Source of the DNA: Lepisosteus oculatus
Lineage: Eukaryota > Chordata > Actinopteri > Semionotiformes > Lepisosteidae
NCBI RefSeq assembly: GCF_040954835.1
Contig: NC_090704.1
Span: 38,134,979-38,198,978 of the forward strand
Reading direction: 5' to 3'
Length of the DNA stretch: 64,000 nucleotides
Positions 36,015 through 64,000 of the stretch are shown here, piece after piece (positions within the stretch are counted from its first letter, which is position 1; each line of letters starts with the position of its first letter). The translations under genes were made by a program, and so were the position numbers. The notes beneath the pieces are model-generated. The model saw only the letters and a list, made by a program, of their open reading frames with translations. It searched no databases and was not told the DNA's origin.

Positions 36015-36250
36015 TGTAACGCTTACGGCCGACAGGCGCTGTGTAAGAGCCGGCGTACCAGAGCGGGTGACGTCACCGCCCTTCCCTGTGATAGCAGGAC
36101 CACAGCTACTGGGCTGTGGAGAGATCTCTCTTTGGCTCACGGGGCTAGGTCACTGCAGAGAGACGCGGAAGTCCCGGGTTCGAGCCTCCAGTCGGGATGG
36201 GGCCGACCAGATGCGGCAAGGGCGCCCGCCTGAGCCCCCGTTGCGTTACA
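36015..36250 (+). repeat. TRIM LTR 4
   Basis: 236 bp. Nearly identical to LTR 1, the other outer repeat, and followed by the right ATAT target duplication (36251-36254). Confidence 0.85.
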
Positions 36251-39200
36251 ATATTTTGAGTACTTTATTGTCAACAAAATAAAAGGCACAGCCCAACTGA
36301 TAGTTAACCATAAATCAATATAAGCATGTATTGTTCTAATTGGTTCCCTTTTAGTAAAATTGACTATTTTAGAACAATTTATTAAGCAATTCTTTAACAC
36401 CAATACACAATAATATTATACATGATAAATTGTGTGTATTTCCATTTTGTCCTGTTTCAAGAACCTATGGCTTCCTGTCCAAGGTATATCCTGCATTTTG
36501 CCTGTGCTTGCCAGGATAGGCTTTGGCTCCCATGCAACCCTGTATTAGATAGTGTTTAGAAAATGGATGGATAGAAGTACTAGCGGTCTGAATGAGGAAC
36601 TTCACTGATCTGCTTTGGTGCCTTTTTCAATTAGAACACTAGATGGCGCTGCTTCATCACCATTCACTTAGCTGATCCGAAAACCTAACCTTTATTGCAG
36701 TTGAGTTGATCACCGTGTACATCAATTTATCCAGTTGGTTTTCAAACGCTTAATAAGCTTGCTCGATATTTTATTATAGTTTTGAAAATCATTCAAATAC
36801 ATTATACTGATACATTCATCCAGAAAAGAATATATTTTGCTTTATACATTCACGTGTATATGTTTAAATATATATGGGAGAAGTTATGTACTGTATGAAG
36901 AGGAAATCGGTAAAAAGACACACCCTGAATAAGATGATAGGCTAGATTGATCGGATGCAAATGCACTTTGCAGACACTCGGAGAGGTTCTCAAGAACTAT
37001 TTAATTTGGAGAGCAGGTTAACATATTTAGCCAGTCAGGAACTGGTTACTGCAAACGTTAATGTGTGTTAGACAGAAAACATCTACCAATTTGAGGTTCT
37101 CAATTCTCAGTCTAACATTTTGAGGTTGATGTACCTCGGTTTGCTGTGAAAACTGTGCAGCTCTCAGACAGAAAGACTGACAATGGTTTGACCATTCACG
37201 GGACATGAACTACAATGAGCATGCATGGGCTAGCCCCAGCAATCGGTGGGAAATCACCTCAGGTAAACTCACAACACTCCTTTATACAAATTCCAAGCTG
37301 CCAATGGGTGACACTCTGATTTCTGATTTGGGTGTATTTATGATAGTTTTTTGTATTTTATTGCCCCCACAAATTTTATATGTAACAAAAAAGGTGTGAT
37401 ATTTTCTTTCCAGTGTTCATTTTGTAGATCCAGTGGTATTTATTGTTGGGTAATAAAGGCTATTGTTCTAAACGTTGCATTATTAAAATGTGATGCAAAT
37501 ATATAAAGGGTTAAAAACATGCACCTTCATTCTGTAGAGCAACAGGCTGTGCTATTTCCAGTTCACATGGTTACTAAAGACTGTGTTGTAAAGAGAATGG
37601 AGCACAAAACTAATCAACTGATGTAAAAGAATACTCTTCCTTTTCTGTGGTACAGCTGGCAGACATGGAGGGCACTGCACAGCTTGCAATTATCATTCTG
37701 GAAGAGTACAAGTCTGGCAGCTCCCTCAGTCACCCTCTTTCCATGCTTTCTTCTGCCATTGAAGGACTATCTGGCTATAATTTCCCTCTGAAAGACAAAG
37801 GGCACCACATAACGCTATGAACTATCATTATTCTCTCTATACATTTGCTTTAAACATTGAAAACAATGTTGGGCTGCCTTTAACTGCTTCTACATAAAGT
37901 AAAGTAAGAATTACTCAGATAGATTCCTTAAGGTTTAACCACAACCTGTTTTAAAAAGAATCCTTCTATTATTCTAAACACATAATAAAGACTGCAAACA
38001 GGCACTGACCATATTGCTTGTTAGGTAGTTTAGCAGCTACATGCAAGTATATCTGAAATGTTGTCCAACAGGTTCTAGCAGTACCTCAGAGTTTGGGCCT
38101 CAACCACATGGGAAGCCTCTTCCAGATACCCAAAACTTTATAAAAACACATTTCAAAATCCCCTGTTCTAAATAGAATTTCACATATCACCTTTGATCGG
38201 AGGCTTAATCTTAATAGATATAATGTGCTTCTTCACCAAACAATTAGAAAGTGCAATACTTCTTCTAAGTATAAAATGAACTTATATTAATAGTTCTTTG
38301 ATAAGTGTTTTATGTAATAAAATGTGTAAAATTACAATATATAATAAATCAAACTAGATTTAAAAGTAAAAAATTAAACGTATAAAATACAATTCTGTTA
38401 TTATTTCTTATTAATAAATATCATGTGATTTCAAATTCATGGCATAAAAAGTGAGCACACCTAAATTGCATATTCCTGGGGAATGATTTGTAAAGTGAAT
38501 GTTAATTTCTATGATGAATAATGTTGTTCAAATGGTTTTGGTCTGAAATGGTTTTGAACACTGAAACAAAGATAAACCTCTCTATAGAATGCTGTATTTC
38601 CCTGAACAAATCTACTTGCTTCTGTTAGAATCTTATTTACTTAGTCTTATTTCTGGACTTAGGCAATTGTCTTTTGGTCAAATATCCTTAATGCCTCCGT
38701 AATTGTTTCTCAACTGTGTGGTCTGAGGAAGGAACAGCTCTAAAGTTAGATGTTGGTTGTGTTGTACTGTACTTTGCATTTCAAATTTGTATTCTTTTCA
38801 GGCAAGGAACAGCAGGGAGCTTCACACTTGCACATATAAAACCAACACTGGAGTGATTAAGATTAAGATAATGAATGTTTAAGAAAATATTAACTGTATG
38901 GATTCACTTTCCACAGGCATAAAATGAAAACCCAGAAACATTGCATTATTTTTTGTACGTTTCTCACAAATTAGTGATTTTTTTTATGAATCCAGTATTT
39001 TGTCCAAATATTTTCCTCTACAGTCTCTGTGTTTCAAAGTACTTTAACATCACAATTACATTACTGTTTGTAGTTTCTGTGACCCATTATCTTGCAACAG
39101 TGTATAATTTTGTATTCATTCACATTTGGCATGGTTTCATTTGTCTTCTGAAGACATATTTATATAAAAGGTTTACACCTAAAAATGCCCAGTTAAACAC

Positions 39201-39904
39201 TTTTTTTGTTGTTGTTAATACCTAACTGATCAAATGATCACATTCATCCATTTCATGAAATAATTCAGTTTCAGCTTCAATAACTGGGCACGATAGCTTG
39301 TTCCAGACTCCCAGAAACCTTTCAGTGCTTTTGAGTGTTATGAATTATTTAATCAGGTCCCCTTGTAATCTTCTGTGATCAATATCAAAAATGATGTATT
39401 TATTTTAGCCTATCAGAGTAGGACATTGCTATTATTCTGTGAATATACATTATTGATTGTTTTTGGACTGATTTCAGAGCTGCCATGTATTTGACAAAAT
39501 ATCCTAAATGAGGAGTTGAACAAATTTGACATCCCTTGATTTAAATCCTATAATTTAGACTATATTGTAAATCTTGACATTTCGTTATTTTATGGGACTT
39601 TTTTATTGTTTCCTCACATTTTCTAGAATACAAAAAATAATGTCAGAAGAAACTATCTGTATTGTTTCAAAGTATGATTCAAAGCCTACCACAATATGAT
39701 CTTAGTTCCCTAATGGGTTTCTTAACCCTGTTTTCTTTTATCTATTTTGATTGTTTGGAAATACTGAATCAATACAGACATTCATTCTAGGAGATGCTCT
39801 GACAAACTAAATAAGAAAGCAGAGGCTGTGTCTGCCGTTTCAAATTTGGTCTGTGACATTTCTGATGGGTTTCACATGATCAAAACTCTGTTATGATTGT
39901 ATTT
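36251..39904. other. Intergenic, with one short family A fragment
   Basis: No gene recognised. At about 36476-36572 a 3' fragment of family A is present ('cttgccaggataggctttgg', 'gaaaatggatggatag'). The rest is AT-rich and unassigned. Confidence 0.5.
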
Positions 39905-40250
39905 AGGGCGGCATAGCAGCACACTGGTTAATTTTGCTGCCTCACAGCACTGAGATAATTTCCTGGGGTACTATCTGCACAGGATTGATATGTTCTCTCC
40001 ATGTTTATATGGGTGTCCTCCAGGTGCTCCGGTTTTCTCCCGCAGTCCAAAATCATTCTGGTGGATTAATTGGCTTCTGGGAAAATTGGTCTTGGTGTGA
40101 GTATCTGCATGCTTGTGCCTGTATATGCCCTGCGATGCACTGGAGTCCCATCCAGACAGTATTTTGCCTTACTGTTGCTTGACAGGATACGCTCTGGCTC
40201 CCTTGTGACCCTGTACTGGATAAAGCAGTTGGAAAATGACTAGCTGGATA
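39905..40250 (+). mobile_element. Family A repeat, near full length
   Basis: Head 'gggcggcatagcagcacact' and 'gctgcctcacagcactgaga'; middle 'tctctccatgtttatatggg', 'ggattaattggcttctggga'; end 'tactggataaagcagttgga'. First of three copies in the same orientation within 1.8 kb. Confidence 0.8.
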
Positions 40251-41070
40251 ATTGTATTTAATGACCAAACTGCATCCCACTTGCACAAATAGCCCAAAGA
40301 GCTCTGTGTTATACATACGCATAATATGGATTATATATAGATACCAAAGGAGTTCATTGTATTCTGCCATTCTATTAGTATCCTCCAGTTTGTCTCATGA
40401 GACGTATAGTAGGTCATTATGAAATCTGTGTCGTGTCAGTTATCAGAGCGAATCTTTGTCGGAATCTATGGAAAACAAAATAAATAGGTTGCAAGTTATT
40501 TTAGTTATCAGACAGGGTTGCTGTCGCTAATTGTCACAAAAATAAAGCCATAATAATTGAATATGATACTTTAATAAATCATCATCTGTTAATGCATTAT
40601 TATAATTTTAAAAATTCCTATCAAACTGACAATCAGATCAACTGATCTATTAGGCAAATTGCAATGCAAGCCATTGTCAGCAGGACTTCACTGCATTAAG
40701 AATCTGATTAAGTAACACTGCTAGCTGTAACCATATATATGTGCTCAGAAATGGTTTATGGCTCCAAATCTAAACCTTGACCTAGTTATTAGATGAGTAT
40801 AAGCCGTGTGTATAGTGGGGTGGAGCTGAAAAGAGAACAGGAAACAATTGTTCTGTTTGTGGCTTCACTTGCAAACCTAGGAAGGGAGGAGGAGAGCGAT
40901 TGGCAGGCAGGGATATGGGTGGGGATGATCAAACTCTAGCCCACAGTGGGATCAAAACATGGGTTTCCTGTTTATCTTACAGAGGGCAAATTCCACTATG
41001 TGAAAAGCCATTGGGGGATGAGGTGTTGTTAACACCACATCGTGGCACTTCATTGCTTAACAATACAGGG
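40251..41070. other. Intergenic between repeat copies
   Basis: No supported gene; a slightly GC-richer patch lies at 40800-41050. Confidence 0.45.
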
Positions 41071-41262
41071 TACACATGGCAGCAGATGATTGGCTTGATA
41101 GTCAGCACTACTGCCTCAAAGCTTCAGGGTCCAGGCATTGCTTTGGTGCTTGCCTGTGTGGAGCTTTTATGTTCTCTCAACGTTCACATGTGTTTATACC
41201 AAATCTCCCAGTTTCCTTCTGCCATCCAAAAACACACGTGTCATGTTTGAATAACTGCTTGG
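41071..41262 (+). mobile_element. Family A repeat, decayed 5' half
   Basis: Recognisable blocks 'cagcactactgcctcaaagc', 'tgtgtggagcttttatgttc', 'cccagtttccttctgccatc'. The 3' half is missing. Confidence 0.6.
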
Positions 41263-41390
41263 TATTGTTATCCTGGGGATTTCAGTGCCTTTCTCACTTA
41301 GAAGCACTATTCTTTTTGTTAAAGTACTGAACTTACTTTACTTATTGTTACTGTACAGCATGATGTCATTTATTTTTGGATGCTGGGTAT

Positions 41391-41714
41391 CAAGGTTGCA
41401 CAGTGGTTAGTATTGCTGCCTCGTAGCTCTGGAGCCCTGGATTCAATTCTGGACTTAGGGTGCTAACTGTGTGGATGTATGTTACCCCTGTGTTCACATG
41501 GGTTTCCTAGAGGTGCCCCAGTTTACTCCCACAGTCCAAAGACATACTATTGGGTAAACTGACTTCTGGGAAAATTGTCTCTGGCGTCCCAAACAATGTG
41601 TATCTCGCCTTGTGCCCATTGCTTGTGTAACAAGACGTCAGTTAGACTTGCCAGGATAGACTCTGGCTCCCCTTCGGCTCTGAATTGGATGAAGCGGTTA
41701 GAAAATTGATAGAT
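41391..41714 (+). mobile_element. Family A repeat, near full length
   Basis: Head 'aggttgcacagtggttagta', 'ttgctgcctcgtagctctgg'; middle 'cccacagtccaaagacatac'; end 'ggatgaagcggttagaaaat'. A short extra segment with 'caagacgtcagttagac' interrupts the 3' part. Confidence 0.8.
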
Positions 41715-41810
41715 GTTTGTATACCTACAGTATGTGCTGCTTTAAATGCTTTTGCTTGCAACAATTTATTTTTCTTTCCTTCATTTTAATTATTTTCTCG
41801 TTAACTGTTT

Positions 41811-41992
41811 AGGGGCAGCATAGTGTAGGGAATAAGTCTTTGGGTTAATAAGTGGTGGGTTTGAGGTCCCTGCTGCAGACATTCCTGTTGTACTTTTGTA
41901 CCTTATGGGAGTCACTTACTCTCTGTCTGCTTACAACCGTGGAAACCATGGTAAAATCTAACTTAATGAGCTGTTGTGACTCAACTGTGAAA
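41811..41992 (+). mobile_element. tRNA-derived SINE, second type, fragment
   Basis: Starts 'ggggcagcatagtgtaggga' with an A-box-like region and a B-box-like 'ggtttgaggtcc', followed by 'cctgttgtacttttgtacct'. A different family from that at 19858; 3' end not defined. Confidence 0.5.
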
Positions 41993-44199
41993 CATACCTA
42001 TCTACCTTTTTAATTGTGAAAGTTCTGCAAGTTGTAGATTTTTTGTTGTTGTTGATACTTTTATATTGTTGTTGGTCTCCTTTGGTAAAGACATGATTCC
42101 AATATAGTACGTTGTTGTTTTATTAAAAATAAAACCTCTGAATATGTTCCTCAAATGTCGACAGTGACTCCACAATTGGTTTTACAAGACTTACTGCTCA
42201 TTGTGTTTTTAACAATCGCTTAGCAGTTTTACCTCTTTACACTTGCTACCCAAAATTCACGTTGGTTTTAATCGCGTTATTCGCAAATTAACGCAATCAG
42301 ATCGAAAATTAATTTCTGCACTCTGACACTATATGAAACGTAAATCGTTATTTCCTGCAACGTTTTCTAATTTATGTAAACGTTATATCTCTTATGATGT
42401 CTGACTCGTTTGTTTTTTGCCTAAAATCTTACTTTTTTTTGTTATGCAATTGATCTTTTAAAATCCTTTTAACAGCACACACACCCAAACTGTATTCTTC
42501 TAAAAGGTTACCGTTACCGTTTGCTCAAGAATGAAATGTTTTGTTGATTTGATCTCATTTCTAGGGTTGACATTATGTGTAGTGTTAAAATGATTTTTCT
42601 ATTTTATGTCACTGAAGTATACTGCCGAAATTTGCAGTAAGAACTACAAAGCAAAACCATTATCTAAATTCAAAGCGGCCTCTGCCCGATTTTTTTTTCA
42701 CTCGGGGAGTCCAAAAAGTGAAAACGTCATGGTTTAAGGACAAACGTTGTTTAACGCTTCCGACTTCGATTTATGCGTCTCAAAAAACAAACACAGCTTA
42801 ATTCTTAACAGAGCAAAGCATTGGTTTCTTTGATGTGTTGTGTAAAGAAATTGTTATTCTTTGAGATCAACCGTGTTGGCGTAGAACTGGTTAATTCAGT
42901 GCAAACCCAAGTACTGGTTAAAGTATGGAGAAGCCTTTTTTTTCCCTGAATTGGAACACACTACGTTCCCAGCGCAGAGCGGTATCTAGCACCTTTTTCT
43001 TCTACGGTATCTATAGCACCTGGTAATCTCTTGTCATTAGGTGCTGATTGCTCAGTTAAACATGCCCCACCCCCATAGCCTTCTTCTGTGTTTACAAACA
43101 GTCCTTGCTCGCATAGGTCACTGGCCAGACGCCACTGATGATGTCACCGAAAAAAAAGCACATGTCTGCATGCCACATGAATCCCCTTGAAAAGTCGCAG
43201 CCCAAAGGCTTCGTGAAGAACGAATTTTTAGCCTTTGCATTCTTTATTAGGGGGGGTCAGGTGATATGGCCATGGTCGCTCAACTGTCTGGGATCTTTCT
43301 GCTGCTGGTTTTTAAGTATTTTAAACTTAGGCTTTGCTCACCGTGACCTCCATAATAAACCGAGCCTCATGGTGTATTCTGGGTACTTAGGTTTGTAAAC
43401 CTTGCGCCGCTGCAGACATTTGTGCTGCATTCAAAATCGGGTATGGATTCTATTAGGGACGGGGTGCTTGTTCCAAATACAGTAAGCTCAGACTGAAATG
43501 TGAGATGCGGTTCAAAAACATTAAACTAAACATGCGCGACATATCGTGTTTCATAAACCATAGCGTAACACGTTACTCCTTTTATTGCTTTGTCTATAAT
43601 CGGACAATTTTGATAAACGAAGATGTTCACGTGTTATTATTTACTGCGTTACAATCCAGTAAGCCGTTTCTGGGTACGGTCAGAAATCCAAAAGATGTCG
43701 ATTATTATTGTTTCTTCACATTATTATACAATTAGTGGTAGGCGTGAATAGTACTGTAATGTGCGATGCATGTTTCAGCATTACTTTGTAAATATGATGA
43801 GAAGTTATTTGATTAGAATACAGATCATTGATAAACTGACAAGAGTATAGAGATCATGCACTATGATGTACAAAACCCGACGGCTTCCTTTCTCTGTTTA
43901 TGATTTAAGGTTCCAAGCGCATTCCATTCTAGGAAGGACGTTTATAAATTGTTATAAGGGTGTGTCAGATACAATATTTTAGTATTCTCCAACCATATCC
44001 AGAACGCTTAAAGACGGAATCCTCTCCATTTTACCACACGCCGGTCTCCTTCTTTTTCAAACCACCTTTCATTTGCGTGCTAGTTCACAATGCAACCAAA
44101 CATGCCAGCTTTACCAACCGGCCATAACTTCATTTCCATTGGTGGTCTCCCTATAACTCCACGTCCTTCCTCGTTCTTCATTGCCTAAGACGATTGTCA
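41993..44199. other. Region upstream of FOXK2
   Basis: CpG and GC rise gradually toward the FOXK2 promoter, especially after 42650. Open frames at 43138-43398 and 43505-43735 lack domains. Likely holds distal promoter elements; none can be assigned. Confidence 0.4.
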
Positions 44200-63147
<18,948 letters not shown>

Positions 63148-64000
63148 AAACCTTTCAGTCACTGCCCTTTTTTTATCGACTCGAAGGTGCCAAAAGGAGA
63201 AGATCAACTTAAACCATCTTTGAACTTTGGAATGTGTTACCACCCTATGGGTTTAAATATAATAATAATAAAAAAAAGAAAAATAGTAAAAGAAAAAAAA
63301 CATAGGTACCCTGTGAAAAGACTGTTATCAGGCAGCACTGGAAGAGCACAGGAAGCCTTAAAAAACTAACTTAGGAGTAAGAATCAAACTGAATGGAAAA
63401 ACGAGGCCCAGGTCAAGAGGCTGTATTGTACCTCCTGCTCAACTACCTCAGTGCACACTGGGAAATGGAGAGGTGTGGAGGACTGCAGCTAAATAAATGA
63501 CACGTCTGATCTCTTAAACTTTCAAAATGGACTGAGCACATACCAGTGTAACGGCAGCATGACAAGCGCTTAGTGTAAACCAGATTTTAAAACAATAGTG
63601 TATTCTGCAAAGGGAACAAATGCGTGGAGCCATTTCCTATATCTCGGCAGCTAGCCTTTCATATTGACCTACCTAATGCAGTTGTTAGTAGATATGCAGT
63701 ATTTTGTTGTTCATATGTGGAAAATTAGGATCTTTTTTGGGTGTATTTTCATTTCTGTAGGCAAAAAGAAACAACGGGGTCACTGACATTTCAAATCACT
63801 CCATCTGTACTTTGGAATCACAAGCTGTTTTTTGTATGTGGAATTTTTATGTTCAGTGAAAATGAATGTAGTTTCCTTTTTTAAACTATCAATGGAGTGG
63901 TTTACTTTTGTCTGTTCTGTCAGATCCAAATGAAGCTTACTTTATTACACCTACAGATTTTCATATTTTAACAGATAACCTAAAATATATAAAATTATTC
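63148..64000 (+). other. FOXK2 3' UTR, continues beyond the window
   Basis: No coding signal. An A/T-rich tract with AAT units at 63258-63300. An AATAAA at about 63492-63497 is possible but early; the main end is probably outside. Confidence 0.7.

Larger units (their letters stand above)
35122..36250 (+). mobile_element. Tandem TRIM array (four LTRs, three 62 bp internal regions)
   Basis: A 1129 bp GC-rich island in AT-rich DNA. Direct repeats of 236, 236, 235 and 236 bp alternate with three 62 bp spacers. Each repeat begins TGTAACGC and ends GCGTTACA, that is TG...CA with 8 bp perfect inverted termini, as LTRs have. One base after each inner LTR comes an 18 nt primer-binding-site-like sequence, and just before the next LTR a purine tract. 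ATAT flanks both sides (35118-35121 and 36251-36254), consistent with a single insertion and a 4 bp target duplication. No coding capacity; open frames across the array are repeat artefacts. It fits a terminal-repeat retrotransposon in miniature. Such elements depend on proteins of an autonomous relative, here most likely a Ty3/gypsy-type element (inference). Confidence 0.85.

Noticed and set aside
35122..36250. CRISPR array or ordinary satellite
   Set aside because: Repeats are 236 bp with LTR termini, spacers are nearly identical to each other, and the block has target-site-like flanks.
39934..40370. Open frames of 82 and 105 codons on both strands
   Set aside because: They cover a family A repeat copy and have no protein similarity I recognise.
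43138..43398. 86-codon plus-strand frame upstream of FOXK2
   Set aside because: No domain, no splice context; chance frame in a region of rising GC.

Overview
The window looks like nuclear DNA of a ray-finned fish. It is AT-rich, has long introns with GT/AG borders, shows no operon structure, and carries several fish-type dispersed repeats: 5S-rRNA-derived SINE3-like copies, a tRNA-derived SINE, and a very abundant 'gctgcctcacagc ... ttaattggcttctgggaaaa' repeat. A single-copy gene order and the repeat set would suit a non-teleost such as a gar or bowfin, but the species cannot be fixed from the sequence.

Layout: four protein-coding genes are recognisable, all on the + strand. (1) 8.4-8.9 kb: a single coding exon for PIRT, the two-pass phosphoinositide-binding regulator of TRP channels. 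(2) 13.0-13.55 kb: TMEM238. (3) 21.2-21.4 kb: a short paralogue of the TMEM238L type. (4) 44.45-63.15 kb: all nine coding exons of the forkhead factor FOXK2, with exact GT/AG borders that join to a 623-codon open frame (FHA domain, forkhead domain, C-terminal nuclear-localisation/SUMO region), followed by a 3' UTR that runs off the end. From memory, human PIRT and TMEM238L are neighbours on 17p and FOXK2 lies on 17q, so the window joins two parts of what is one human chromosome.

Between TMEM238L and FOXK2 lie about 23 kb without a recognisable gene. It holds old SINE-like copies and, at 35122-36250, the most striking object in the window: a GC-rich array of four 235-236 bp direct repeats separated by three 62 bp spacers. 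The repeats have TG...CA ends with 8 bp inverted termini, each spacer starts with an 18 nt tRNA-Leu-type primer binding site and ends with a purine tract, and the array is flanked by ATAT on both sides. This is the anatomy of an LTR retrotransposon reduced to LTR-PBS-PPT-LTR (a TRIM) and expanded in tandem. Each LTR also carries A- and B-box-like Pol III elements at exact tRNA spacing and a full CRE palindrome, and each spacer holds a perfect 5 bp stem with a GNRA loop that could be a packaging or dimerisation signal.

The genes do not form a pathway. PIRT, TMEM238 and TMEM238L are small membrane proteins in a conserved neighbourhood; FOXK2 is a nuclear regulator of metabolism and autophagy genes.
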